From assembly GCF_026914185.1 (NCBI RefSeq), contig NC_070569.1:682001-746000 (forward strand): a stretch of DNA of 64,000 nt. Reading direction: 5' to 3'. The notes below the pieces were generated by a model. The model was not told the DNA's origin. It did not search any database and saw only the letters and a list, made by a program, of their open reading frames with translations. This DNA comes from Puccinia triticina. Its lineage: Eukaryota > Basidiomycota > Pucciniomycetes > Pucciniales > Pucciniaceae. Position numbers and translations under genes: made by a program. Positions 44,865 through 56,780 of the stretch are shown here, one piece after another. How positions within the stretch are numbered: position 1 is the first letter of the stretch; each line of letters starts with the position of its first letter.

Positions 44865-45083
44865 TCCTATACCCAATAACAGTAACCGGGAATCTGTGAA
44901 TAAAGGAGAAATATGTGAAATATGTTGAATGGGGGGGGTCACAATTGAATTTTACTAAAATTTGGAGCTAAATTTCAGCCCTTTATGAACAAAATTTTAA
45001 AATTTTGGTAGAATGCACAGCAGCAAGTGATACTGATCAATCAGTCCAATTTATCAATTTTTGAAAAAATGTTCATAAACACT

Positions 45084-45239
45084 TTAGGCCCCGTTTGGAG
45101 CCGATATAATTGCGCGATATGATCTGGAAACTTGTGACATCTGATCAAGTTTTGGCGGACCTGATCAGATGTCACATAGGATGTCATGCAAAAAAAATCA
45201 TATATTGCCTGGCTTATATCGGCTCCAAATGGGGCCTTA
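45084..45239. mobile_element. Tourist-like (PIF/Harbinger-type) MITE with TTA duplication
   Basis: The 150-bp element 45087-45236 begins GGCCCCGTTTGGAGCC and ends with its near-complement GGCTCCAAATGGGGCC. It is flanked by TTA on both sides, the 3-bp target of Harbinger elements. A second inverted pair inside (GACATCTGATCA and TGATCAGATGTC) would fold the whole element. Non-coding. Confidence 0.85.
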
Positions 45240-46020
45240 AAATGTGTCCAAAAGTTTTGTAATTTTCAATCATGAACCCCCCTAATATGATGTAATACCA
45301 GTCTGAGCCAGCTTCCTAAGGAAAAAAAGCACCTCAAAAATATAACTAAAAATGTATATAGAAAGAATAGCTCCAAAATCCACATGACCACAACGGATTG
45401 CACTAGGGCAACCATCTGGAAAAAGAAGGGTATAAAAAAAATGATAAGATCTACATTGAAATGTTTGCCAGATGAACTGTAACCAACACCCATGGTGTGA
45501 GAATAAAGAATGGTTGGTGGGTAGAAAAGTCCACTAGCCTCCTTCTTCAAGGATATATGTGTCTAGGCTGAGTGATTATTGTTGTCTTGGCTCCACACTG
45601 CTAAATTCAGCTAGCCTTCATTGTTCCTCAACAAGCCTGATCTATAGCGTAATAATCCGCGAGTGAATAAAGCTCTGCACTCCGCAGGTAATCTCCATAA
45701 GCAAAAGATAAGGTTGCATAAAACTCTTCTAATACTCTAGCACATCTGTAAGTGTGTAAGTACAATGATGAGTAGTCCGTAAGATATATGGAAAAAGAAA
45801 AGAGAAGAGAAACCGTTGACCTCCACGCAATTTGCTGTTCCCACGCAATCCCGCAGATCCAACACTTTCCCGCACTGGTCTGTCAGCTCCTCCCACTTTG
45901 CGGCACGTCATTGTCCCAGACTCCGCTCCTCTCCAACGCTTGACCTCCCACGCCCTCTGTCAGTCAGTCTCTTGCCACCACCTCCTCCCCAGTTCCACCC
46001 GCTTTGGCTCACCTGCTGCA
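45240..46020. other. No supported gene
   Basis: AT-rich sequence, then a C-rich stretch (45820-46010) with open frames on both strands but no recognisable domain, start context or intron signals. Confidence 0.5.
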
Positions 46021-46085
46021 GGTACCCGCCGGCGGGTGCGGGTGTCAAGAATTCTGGTGGGGAGGACGGCGGGTACCCGCCGGCC
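46021..46085. repeat. hAT-type subterminal repeat remnant
   Basis: GGTACCCGCCGGCGGGTGCG, then GTCAAGAATTCTGG, then GGCGGGTACCCGCCGG. These are the same words as the subterminal zones of the hAT elements at 18848 and 22872. Its outer terminus is not visible. Confidence 0.5.
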
Positions 46086-46089
46086 ATCA

Positions 46090-46790
46090 AAGAGGAGACA
46101 ACTCAATGACCGGTCAGCCGGCCATCGAGGAGGACAAAACCTCTCGATGTCTGGTCAGCCGGCCATCGAAGATGACAAAACCTTTTGATGTCCGGGCAGC
46201 CGGCCATCGAAGAGGCTGTAACCTCTGGGTGACCGGTCAGCCGGCCATTTAAAAGGCTACAACCTCTCGAATATGACCGGTCAGCCGGCCATCAAAGAGG
46301 ATACAACCTCTGGATGACCGATCAGCCGGTCATGGATACAACCTCTGGATGACCGGTCAGCCGGTCATGGATACAACCTCTTGATGACCGGTCAGCTGGT
46401 CATTGAAGAGGACAAAAACTTTTGATGACCGGTTAGCCGGTCATTGAGGAGGATAAAACCTTTTGATGACCGGTTAGCCGGCCATCTAAGAGGCTACAAC
46501 CTCTCGACGGTCATTGAGAGGTTGTAGCCTCTTTGATTGCCGGTTAGCCGGTCATACAAGGATTGTAGCCTCTTCAATGGCCGGTTAGCCGGTCATCGAG
46601 GAGGATAAAACCTCTTGATGGCCGGTTAGCCGGTCATACAGAGGTTGTAGCCTCTTCCATGGTTGGTTAGCCGGTCATCGAGGAGGATAAAACCTCTGGA
46701 TGACCGGTCAGCCGACCATCAAAGAGGCTACAACCTCTCGATGACCAACCAGCCGGCTATCTAAGAAGGATACAACCTCTCCAGCCTAGT
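46090..46790. repeat. Satellite array A: GACCGGTCAGCCGGTCAT units of about 40 bp
   Basis: About 17 units combine GATGACCGGTCAGCCGGYCAT with ARGAGGATACAACCTCT. Both halves are palindromic, and unit orientation flips near 46510-46660. The GATGACCGGT half-site is shared with array B. No protein frame is supported. Confidence 0.88.
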
Positions 46791-46795
46791 AAGCC

Positions 46796-46921
46796 CGGGT
46801 ACCCCAGGTACCTGTGCCTGGCACCCAGGTACCTCCCATGGCGGGTGCCGGGTGCGGGTGCGGGTGTGAGGAATTTGTGAAAAAACAGGGGGGCACCCGG
46901 GTGCCATATGCCATCTCTAAT
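46796..46921 (-). repeat. hAT-type terminus (TAGAGATGGC) with subterminal repeats
   Basis: On the minus strand it begins TAGAGATGGCATATGGCACC and continues through GGTACCTGGGTGCC words, the same end type as 18848-19216. Together with 46021-46085 it brackets satellite array A, but the matching left terminus and target duplication are missing. Confidence 0.55.
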
Positions 46922-47546
46922 GTCACTGGAAGGCACTCTGCGCTCAGACTCTCTGTGCATTCCCGCCCGCACTATCTCCAGGTGAAAATTCTACCACACC
47001 TTCCTATATAAATATATAAATCACCACAACAGTTCTTACACATATCAGACGCTATGAAAAGTCTGTGACCTCCAATAAGAAGTATTGAACTTTGAAGGGC
47101 AAGCCCAGAGACTAGAGCTCAGAGACTTTAGCCTCCAAGCACATAAAAGCAATCCTTTTGAGGGAAAATGAGACACAGAATTTTCAAAACCTCCTCAAAA
47201 ATCCTTGATTGTGTGCCATCAGCCAACTACTTCTTGATTCCACCTTGTTCTGGGACTTCTCTATAGTGAGTCCTCTCTTCCCTTTTTCCTGTATCAATGG
47301 TTGGATAACCATCAGAAACCCTGGGAAACCTTCAAATAAACCTTTTCTAGAGGCCTCAGAAGCTACAGGTACCCCAAATACACCTGTGCTAGCAGGCCCT
47401 GTTGATATTTTCCCTAGAGGGCCATTAAATATTACATTGTGCTCTTGTGGCTCCTCCGTTAAAAAATTCAAGAATAGATATTTGTGATCATTCCTAACGC
47501 TTTGGAAGATGCTATAAACTCGCCTTCTTCCGCATTTAGCAAGAGA

Positions 47547-47858
47547 AACGGTGGGCCGCTACGCTACAGGGCCACTTAGTGTTAGCGTAGCGGCGCCAAA
47601 AGCACCCCCTTTTTTCTGTAGTGTTAGCGCCTCTAAAGCCGCTATGCTGTGTCACTCCAAGCTACAGCGCTTTCAGATGCAAAAAAATCCTAAAAACACA
47701 CCGTAGCAGGCACTTTTTTGATCCCTATGCGTGTAGCATTAGCGCAGATCCGGTGGAATTTCTCTAACGCTACACTAAAAGTTGGATGAATTCAACTGTG
47801 TTACGTCACGCTAACGCTAGTTTTAGCGTAGCTGTCCCACCATTGGCTAGAGGAAATG
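47547..47858. repeat. Small GCTACGCTA-family inverted-repeat element
   Basis: The left end CGGTGGGCCGCTACGCTA and the right end TAGCGTAGCTGTCCCACCA are inverted copies with small differences. The 300-bp interior is full of TAGTGTTAGCG words. The same ends occur at 41074, 42385 and partly 51371 (GGAAAATCTACGCTAACC). No target duplication was identified. Confidence 0.55.
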
Positions 47859-48020
47859 TTGCCTTTTTTGTCATGAACGCTGGCGGTTCTAAGTTCTCAT
47901 TGAGGATCTTCTGCTCCAACTCAACTTTGTTGTTCATTATGCCCCAAGGCTACAAGAAGTATGCAAGTACAGCGGGCCAGATTAGTGCCATGTAGAAATA
48001 TTTATTTTCTCAGTAGTGGA

Positions 48021-50666
48021 CACCAGGGAAGCTTTGGGGGCACTCCTGAGGGAGTGCCACAGCTGAATTTGGGGTTAGTTTTTGTCTGAACCGGGGCAGA
48101 ATTCCTTACAATGTGATGGTTAATTGTTCAATAACTGGGCAAGAACTATAGACCAATCTAATTTGGAGTGATATGTAACTGTTGGACGTGAACTATCATT
48201 CAACTCTGTTGGATTCATCTTGAAGTCAAGTTCATGTCAATCCTAACTTCAGTCCTACATTTCAAAATCAAGGAGCTCTTGCTTATCCAATTTTTTTTAC
48301 ATTGGGGTGAACTCCCTTCATCAAATATATATCACACCTGAAACGCAACTGCCTAGATTTGGATAAAGAAAATTTTAGAAGTGCAAAATGTTTTAATATT
48401 TGCACAAGAGCAATAGAACTGTATTTTGGCTGGGTACAAAAGGGTGACACAGTTCATAAATCAATCAGCTGCAAATGCCCCTCTGTTCTAAAAAATGTGT
48501 AATTGGTGTGTGATTTGTCACCCTATTGTACGCGCGTACAATAGGGTGACAAATCATATTTCATCAGGGCAGTTACACTATTTTTTTCTTAAATTTTATC
48601 CTCATTTACTCGGCAGAAGTCCCCCTCTGGTATGAAAAGTGCCTGATTTGTCACCCTATTGTACGCGCGTACAATAGGGTGACAAATCACAAACATTCCA
48701 GACCAGAGGGGAATTTTCGCCCAGTAAATCAGGGTGACATGTTTTCGAAACAATTCAACTGGACATCCCTCTGGTCGGAAAAGTGTGTGATTTGTCACCC
48801 TAGTACAATAGATTGACAAATCACACACGAGTCACACTTCAAGGATAATTAAATTCCCCAAAAAAATTAATTAAATTTTGAAGTTGGGAAAATCATTGAA
48901 AAAAAATCACTTCCTACTAAAAAAAAATGCTAACTGAGCGTGCTCAGCCAAAAAAATAAAAATGTGTCAGAATGAGTAAAAAACAATGGGGCACATTTCT
49001 GGGGTGATTTGTTAGACGGGCCTGCATCAGGCCCACATGGGCCCATACCAGGCCCGTTGGGCCCATTGAAAAAGTATTATTTGTTTGGAATTCCCATGCT
49101 CTGCTAAAATATGAAATGGTCAAACCAAATAAATAATGAGGGGGCACATTTTTTGGGAGATTTTTTCACGGGCCTGAAAGAGGCCCACATGGCCCCCACA
49201 AAGCCCACTGGCCCATTGAAAGAGTAGCCTTAGTCAAGAATGCCTTATATACTCAGCTAAGAAACAAAAATGTGTCAACCTGAGTAAAAAATATAGGGCC
49301 ACGCTTTTGGGGAGGGCTTATTGATAGACCTGCATCAGGCCCATGCAGGCCCACCCAAAGCTGGTTGGGCCAACCCAAAAGTATTCTTGGTTAAGAATGC
49401 CCATATGATGTTTTGGAACAGCACCAATTGGCCACTAATTATCAACAGAAGATATTGAAGGGCTTCTGACATCTGTATGACATTTGTGAACTCACAGAAT
49501 GTAGGTCCAAGCCCATCCCTTCCCCTACCTGTTGGCACGTACGCGCCTGATACAGGCCCGTCCAAAAAGCCTCCCCAAAAATTTCCCCCCCGTTTTTTAC
49601 TCAGTCTGACACATTTTTATTTCTTAGCTGAGCATATGCTTTCTTAACCAAGGCTACTCTTTCAATGGGCGCAGTTGGCTTTGTGGGGGCCATGTGGGCC
49701 TCTTTCAGGCCCGTGAAAAAATCTCCCAAAAAATGTGCCCCCTCATTATTTATTTGGTTTGACCATTTCATATTTTAGCAGAGCATGGGAATTCCAAACA
49801 AATACTACTTTTTCAATGGGCCCAACGGGCCTGGTATGGGCCCATGCGGGCCTGATGCAGGCCCGTCTAACAAATCACCCCAGAAATGTGCCCCATTGTT
49901 TTTTACTCATTCTGACACATTTTTATTTTTTTGGCTGAGCATGCTCAGTTAGCATGTTTTTTCAGTAGGAAGTGATTTTTTTCAATGATTTTCCCAACTT
50001 CAAACTTTAAGTAATTTTTTTGGGGAATTTAATTATCCTTGAAGTGTCACACACTTTCCAGACCGGAGGGACATTTCCAGCTGAATTGTTTCCAAACTGT
50101 GTCACCCTCATTGAAATGGCAAAAATTCACCTTTGGTCTGAAAAGTGTGTGATTTGTCACCCTATTGTATGCGTGTACAATAGGGTGAAAAATCAGGCAC
50201 TTTTCATACCAGAGGGGGACTTCTGCCGAGTAAATGAGGGTAAAATTTAAGAAGAAATTGGTGTAACTGCCCTGATGGAATATGATTTGTCACCCTATTG
50301 TACGCGCGTACAATAGGGTGACAAATCACACACCAATCACATTCTGTTTAGGCCACAGCAATGGGTACAGGATGATGAAATGGTTCCAACACTATTCAGA
50401 TTGACTTCACCCTTGGGTAAAAACAATGTGTGATTGGTGCTTTGCACTTGAGTTAAAGTTTGGTTACAGACAATTTGTGTTCTGTGGTCCAGTTTAGTTA
50501 CTACTGATTTACAGAAGAGTTCCAGCTGAGTTATGGATACTTCATATATACTTGTATATCATTTCATGTTTGATTACACATATGATGTAGTAGACATTGC
50601 ACTGAGTTATGAAAAAAATTCAAGGTAAGGCACTCACTGGGGAGTGCCCCCCAAGCATCCCTGGTG
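48021..50666. mobile_element. 2.6-kb long-inverted-repeat (fold-back) element
   Basis: The outer ends CACCAGGGAAGCTTTGGGGG (48021) and CCCCCAAGCATCCCTGGTG (50648-50666) are inverted copies. Inside, two arms of roughly 800 bp (48500-49320 and 49550-50340) mirror each other. A short unpaired centre lies near 49330-49540. Each arm contains repeated copies of the palindrome TTTGTCACCCTATTGTACGC and its complement, plus CGGGCCTGCATCAGGCCC words. A 67-residue frame (48944-49147 minus; 49735-49938 plus) appears in both arms, merely because the arms are copies. No transposase is visible. Confidence 0.75.
48512..48690. repeat. Two copies of a 40-bp perfect palindrome
   Basis: TGATTTGTCACCCTATTGTA followed by its complement occurs near 48511-48556 and 48640-48689, with further copies near 48788-48825 (shortened), 50149-50193 (with changes) and 50283-50328. 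The centre is CGCGCG, or TGCGTG in one copy. Every copy lies inside the long-inverted-repeat element. Confidence 0.85.
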
Positions 50667-50817
50667 GGAGGCGGGGTTGCACAACAGCCACCTGGAACCA
50701 ACCAGCATCCCCCCAAACCAGCCCAACCCAACCTTCAACCTACAACTCCAATCCAGCGGAACCTAAATTTTGGCCCCTCCTGCCAGTCTGGTGTGCTCTT
50801 ACATCTTCAGAGTCTAA

Positions 50818-50841
50818 GGGGGGGGGGGGGGGGGGGGGGGG
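50818..50841 (+). repeat. Poly-G run of 24
   Basis: Uninterrupted G homopolymer. The length may be unstable or affected by sequencing. Confidence 0.9.
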
Positions 50842-50899
50842 TACATATGGCAATGGGGAAAACCCCTGCAGAGCTATAGCCTAATGAGGTAGTCAAAAC

Positions 50900-53080
50900 T
50901 ATTACTCACTTAAGTACTGTTATCAGATTTAGCACGGGCTCTCTAGCACAGGCTCTCATTCAAATAGCTATCACTGACATGTCAAGGACTGCAAACTCAT
51001 AGTCTTCCTCTCAAGTCTCCACAGATCAGACCTCAACAAGGACAAAGACAAGGGGCAAAAGAGGATGAGAGAAGGAAGAGGAGGGGACTTCCCATCCCCC
51101 AGCCATACCTAGCCATCTGGTGGACCAAAAGATCAATTTTTATCTCAATAAGGGTTATCAAACATAGTCAAATCCACCATAATGTTTCCTCTCCTATCAA
51201 ATTTTGGGACTCTTTAAGGAACAGTTTGATTTTTGGCTAATCAACTGGCTTGTAATTTTGGATTTGATAGATTTTATACCACCTAATAAAATTTTCCAGT
51301 GGGTCTAACCTTACTATAGCCTGCCCCACAGGAGCATGGGAAGAAACCAGGAAATATATACTAGAAACAATGGTGGAAAATCTACGCTAACCATAGCATT
51401 GGCATTAGTGTGGGCGTGGCGTAGTGTTAGCATGGTGTAGTGTTAGTTTGGTGTTGCTTTAGCATGGCGTAGAATATCAGAATTCTAATGTAAAAAAATA
51501 AAAATACCTGAGGTGCAATATTGTAACACACTTCTGTTACTTTTATGTAACAGTAACGGTAACAAGCAAATAATTGTTGCAAGATTGGCACATTACTAAT
51601 AAACTTACTACAACTACCAACTTTTTCTATAGAGAAAATTGCGTCTTTTGCAGCGTTCTGGCTTGTTGAGGTATTAAAACAACAAGCTCAATGCTATCAG
51701 AAGATCTGGGCTCAAATAGGATTTATCAAGAAACTAAGACAGCTGATGAAGTGAAATTTAATTGTCTTTCAAGATAGTGGCATCCTTATGGATGATAAAT
51801 AATCTCCCAAGCAGAATTAAATGTTGATTTTTTTTCAGAAATCATGCTATTTTTAGCCCTGTGGGTATTTCCTTGAATTGATGGTGTTTGATGAAACATT
51901 AAAATCTCCGCTCCAAAAATAACTGGGGAAACTGTAAGCAGTTGACAGGTGGGAACTTGAAGGTGGATTTTTGTTATGAGCTATAGCACAGTCTCCGCAG
52001 CACAGGCTCCCATGTACATAGCTCAGATGTAAATCTCAAGGAACACACACTCATTGTTTGAGTGGCTGGATATCCAGTCCTCTTCCTCATCCTGCAATCT
52101 ACCATATAGGATCCAGAACCTCTATAGCCCCAGATCCCAGATCCCATCTTCCTCTCCACTGAACTGGCCACATAACTTGGGGTGTTACTCACCTTCTTCA
52201 AACTTCAAAGGGTAACCCCAGTGACTGTGTACATTGCACCCTAAAAGGCAATATGTGAATACAAGTGGATTGACAATGGCAGCTTGGTTGGAGCACCCTG
52301 TGTGTCAACTGCTTGCAGTTGACCCAGTTTTTCTTGTAGTACTCTACATAAAAGTTGCCATACCATCTGTTCTCAGTTGTTACCAAGTAATGACACTTTC
52401 TATTGACTTGATACTCCATGGAAACCAATCAGAATAAATTGCTCCCCCATTTTGATGGTTTCAACTGTTGGATGGTTGTCCAATTTGAGGCAAGGGCAGG
52501 GTGCACCATGTACCAGGCCAGTCCTAATTAAATGATGTTTATCTTCAACTTTAGCCTTAACTGTGGACAGTGCAAAAATCTTAGTGTGAATCAAACACAA
52601 TTCTTAATTTAAAATTCACACTGAGATCCAGAAATCCTGTAAGCAGTTTGCTTAGCTCAAAGCTCTTCCCAATAAACACCAGATTTGTTTTGTCAGTGCA
52701 CTTATTATATTTTATCCAGAGGGATTTTGGTAATGTAAGTTCCCACTGTGACCAGATGACATGTTATGTTTATCTGGTAAAATTAGCTGTGTATATTTGG
52801 GGAGGGAGATTCCCCCCGCACTACCATGAAAAATAACACAGATAACATGTGAACTGTGTTATCTGAAGTAAAAACACTATATAGTGGGGAAAAACCCCTC
52901 ATGATCTGTAAGTTATCATCATGGTGGATAATTTAACAATTTGAAGAAAATAGAAAAAACTGAGTACCAAAATGCAAAAAAACCATTGTTGCTGTTATTG
53001 TAACAATAACAGCAAAATCTGTTATGTTTTTGTTATGTTACCCACTGCCAGCACAATTGGGGTTGAGGTTATTAACAGTT
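50900..53080. other. No supported gene
   Basis: About 2.2 kb of AT-rich sequence. 51370-51480 is a degenerate GGCGTAGTGTTAGCAT repeat. The remaining open frames are under 80 codons with no domain, no intron signals and no repeat boundaries that I could define. Confidence 0.55.
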
Positions 53081-53661
53081 TAACATTAAGCGGACCGCCG
53101 CGCCCACCATCAAAAAAAATGGCAGCATTTCCCCCCTCCCCCACCCAAAAAAAAAATTACAGGCCCCGATGCACCTGGATCGCTTGGCTCTTTAAGCGAT
53201 TGGCGCCGAGCAAGAGCCAAGCCATGACCTGAAACTGTCTACAAGCCGTGTGCTTTTATACTGCGGCCCTCCCCCCATCGTCTGCGTTCTACATAAAATT
53301 CATGCAACACAAAGCGACTAAAACAGATGACAAATTTTACATCATTTCCTTTTGCATTCCTTCAAGTCATGTTATGTCCATGTTGCCTTCCACTTTTGTG
53401 CTGCGGAAGCTGTCAAAGACTGCCACCCACATTGCCTGGCCTACATTATGCCACTACTTCCTCAGAAAATGTCCTCAATCGGGAAATAATTGCATCTCAC
53501 TGCCATACTTTCCTTGCAAGAATCAATCCCCTTCCCCCCAAAAATGGGAAACTGAGGTCGCCCCTGAATAATAGTAAATTGAGTGTGTTTCCGGCATTGG
53601 AACCTCCTCCGAGCCCTTTTGAGAATTCTTGCCTCTCTCATCACGGGTATAATAAAACTTT

Positions 53662-53810
53662 GCCTTGCCTCTTTCCTTTTCTCCTCTCACTACCAGCGCC
53701 CCATACCGGCTTTGTCCTTTTGCAATGACAATCCTCTCCCCTTCTTTCCTTTCCCCTCTCACTACCAGCGCCCCATATCGGCTTTGTCCTTTTGCGGACC
53801 GTCAACCAAT
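53662..53810. repeat. Tandem repeat of about 83 bp, two units
   Basis: TCTCACTACCAGCGCCCCAT followed by CGGCTTTGTCCTTTTGC occurs at about 53684 and 53757. CTTTCC-rich stretches lie before each copy. Non-coding. Confidence 0.7.
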
Positions 53811-54015
53811 TTCACGCTTCATGAAAATCCTCTCCCCGGAAAAACTCTCCCTCCCCCCTCCAACATAAATAAAATTTCCAATACCCTATGTGTCTTCAAC
53901 ACTTGATCACGAATGCGGGCCTTGGCTGTATTCTGGTTGGAGGAGGATGCGTTGTTGGCAAACTTGGGGCTGTGTGTTAAATTAATGGTGAATAAATATT
54001 ACACCAGCGGTCACG

Positions 54016-54043
54016 GGGCGGCGTAGCCGCCCATAAACGCTAG
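54016..54043 (+). repeat. Second candidate Helitron-like 3' terminus
   Basis: The hairpin GGGCGGC-GTA-GCCGCCC is followed seven bases later by CTAG and T, paralleling 44840-44864. It is followed by inverted CCAGTTAAACTGGGAT and CCCCAGTTAAATTGGGAT words to 54200. The alternative is the left end of a small inverted-repeat element closing near 54232 (CAGTGACCG). Confidence 0.3.
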
Positions 54044-54402
54044 TCCCAGTTAAACTGGGATGAACTCAACCAATTTAAACTTGGTTGATCTCAACTGATG
54101 AACATAAATCCAAGGCCCTTGGGGTTATATTTCATTGGTCAAGATCAACCCATTTTAAATTGGTTGAGACTGAGTGCACCCCAGTTAAATTGGGATGACT
54201 TCATCTCAGCCAAATATGCTTGCAGTGACCGTTACTGGTGACAGAACTTCCCATTGTTGATTAGTGGAATATAGTTATGTATTACACAACTTTGGAAACA
54301 AAAATATCTGAAGTTACTTCATTTGATTGAAGACTTGCGGTCAGATGTGTGTTGTGAGGAATATTGAAAGAAAAAAAACTTAAATCATCTTTTCCAATGA
54401 AA

Positions 54403-55733
54403 TTAAAAGCTCAAAGATGAGTTTATGAAAAACTTGTGAACTATGGTAGCTAGAAGATGCTGGGCCAGTTCATTGCCATGGGTAAGTAGGAATGAAAAAT
54501 TGACAAGGTGATGTCTCATCTGAGGTGACACTGGAATGACTAATGTCATGGGTAAGTTTTGAAGCGTCGTGGGATTCAGAGGACATAGTTTTCTTGCGTT
54601 CTGGCGAATCAGTCGAAGTACATAGAGAACCGACATACGAAGTGTGCTCAAAGGTATTATCTCTAGTTTATTAATGGACAACTCTAGATCTGAGAAACAA
54701 GACTCGGTACCTAAGAAAATGCAAATCAACCGGAAAAGTAGAAATTTTGCTGCTCGATTGCGGATTCACTGAATGGTCTAGTTTGGATTCGGAGACTTGG
54801 GTCTTGATAGTCATCGTAGTTGTGCTTATCAAAATTTCTTTTGAGATCCCGGCAACGTAAAGGAGCTAAATAAGAAGATTTGTTTCCATCACCAGTGACT
54901 TTACAAACTTTTGACCAGTGCCACCATCTATCCTGTTCCTCGGATTTTTTGCACTCTAGAGACGGGGATGACGAATCATGAGATGACGAAATGCTGGATC
55001 GATTGGGCCGAGTTAATTTGGGTAGTGTCTTTATGAACCCAATGGGAGGTTGGGAGGAGATCGAGGCTGAAAAGGGATTTGAAAATGTCCGTATACATGT
55101 GTATGTATCGTGTGGAGTGTCCCGAGGGGTTGCGTACGAAGGCTCTATTGTTGGAGTATGGGCGTAAGAGTATTGAGATGGTGCAATCATGAAATCTTGA
55201 GGGATAGTGGGTGGGAGAGGAGGTGCCGATGATTTCAGGTGGAGACGTTGGAGAGGAAGCAAAGGTTTATAGTCTTCATCGTCGCTGCGTGGTTCAGTTT
55301 GATGTTGGTTTCGAGATTTACGGCACGGATGCTTGTTTTTGGGGCGGAGACTGGACGCATTGAGGGAGGGTGAGTCGGGGACAGGTGACCCTGTACGGGT
55401 GCTGCGAAGTTTGCGCCGCTTCTCCCGCGTGGGTGTTAGAGGTTTGTTGAGCTTAGGTGAATATTCGGAGGCAGACGTTGGAGGTGATTGCGATGGACTG
55501 TGGGTCGAGGTTGAGATGGCGGTAGATTGGATTTGAGGAATCGACAAGAGGGGCGGACGATGGACTGGATTATGGCGAGTGAAATCGGGGAAAGTGGTAG
55601 TAGTCGCAGCTGAGGTAGAACTGCTTGGGAAGCGCGACGGAGTTTGATGCGAGACGATAGACTGTGGAGTATACGTAAATGTGTCGAGATTAGGCCACAC
55701 GGCGTCATAAAACAAAACATCCAAAATGAGCAC
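54403..55733 (-). CDS. Low-complexity host-like protein, possible intron or frameshift
   Basis: A 335-residue minus-strand frame (55733-54726) is rich in Ser/Pro/Thr (FPSSSTSAATTTTFPDFT). It has basic patches that could be nuclear signals (TREKRRKLRS and RPKNKHPCRKSRN) and a more structured C-terminus (DRWWHWSKVCKVTGDGNKS, RCRDLKRNFDKHNYDD). The first in-frame start candidate is not ATG, so an upstream exon may exist; the overlapping frame to 55825 is one candidate. A further open frame, 54729-54403, begins at once in another phase without an ATG and is helical (ELSINKLEIIPLSTLRMSVL). It may be the next exon or a frameshifted C-terminus. I recognise no domain. Confidence 0.45.
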
Positions 55734-55825
55734 AATGAATCATCAAGGTCCGATAAAGTGATGTTCAGCTGAGTAACACTATGTAATGATGTGGTGCCAA
55801 ATATGAGGAAGAGCGGGGAGGACAA

Positions 55826-56780
55826 GAAAAATCAACTTGAAAGGGTGCAAGAAGGAAGAAGAAGTTTGATTGGGCTGGAAAAAGGATGTGATGGTTGAAC
55901 TTTCCAGTCCACCGGGGGTCGGTCTGGAGTCTCAGCAAAATGAGCCCAGCAGGGAATGACCATGCAGAGGAGAGGGATTGAAAAAATGGGTGCTTGAGGA
56001 CTACATCAGACGACCTACCATGTTGTTAAGATCAAACGGATGATGAACTATCCTTGTCATTCAAGCTTATGAAACTTAACCAAATGAACAACCAGGTGCG
56101 TTAATGGAAGGTGTGATGATGGTTGAGGTGGAAAGCTAGAGGTTAATGACACCTCAACCTAAGCAGTATCCCGTGTGGGATATCCGGTAGATAATCCGGG
56201 ACGTCTGGTAGAAGGCTGCGGATCTCACCAGATATCTGAGATCCGAGGCTCCAAAGCTGCGGATATGGACGGATATCTTTACCACATTCTTCGAACTGAA
56301 CCCAAGGCCCTTGCTGCTGCGGGCGTCGAAGCGAGCCTCTGACAGCCGACGGCAGGAGGGACTGGATGACTGCCCATCGGCATTTAGAGAGCTAAGTCGA
56401 CACCTACCAAAACATCAAACAGCACACATGAAATCAACAAACTACAGGAAAACCTTTTCCTTTCTCCTGAAAACTAAGGGTTTGGTTGTGTAAATTGAGA
56501 TCTGGGAGGCTCCCGGACTTGACCGTTGACAGGAAGTCATCCACTTGTGCCCTATCACCCCTTTTTGCGGGGGCTAGATTCTAAATTTAGGTGGCAGGAA
56601 TTTTCAAACCTCTATAATTCCTTGCTTTCTTAACTTTATTTGCAATAAAATTGCTGAGTTTGAAGACTAGCATGTGTCTGTCCAACCTAGAGAGTTTGGG
56701 TAACTTGACAACATTCCTTCCAGTTCAAAAAAACCTTTAAAAACACTCAAAATAAGGATTTTGCACAGAGAGGGTCTGTG
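55826..56780. other. No supported gene
   Basis: Upstream flank of the previous gene. 56160-56280 carries GATATCCGGTAGATAATCCG and AGATATCTGAGATCCG words forming weak hairpins, probably a decayed repeat. Confidence 0.45.

Noticed and set aside
48944..49938. A conserved 67-residue ORF present twice (MPPHYLFGLTISYFSRAWEF)
   Set aside because: The two copies lie in mirrored arms of one inverted repeat, so their similarity is DNA duplication, not protein conservation.
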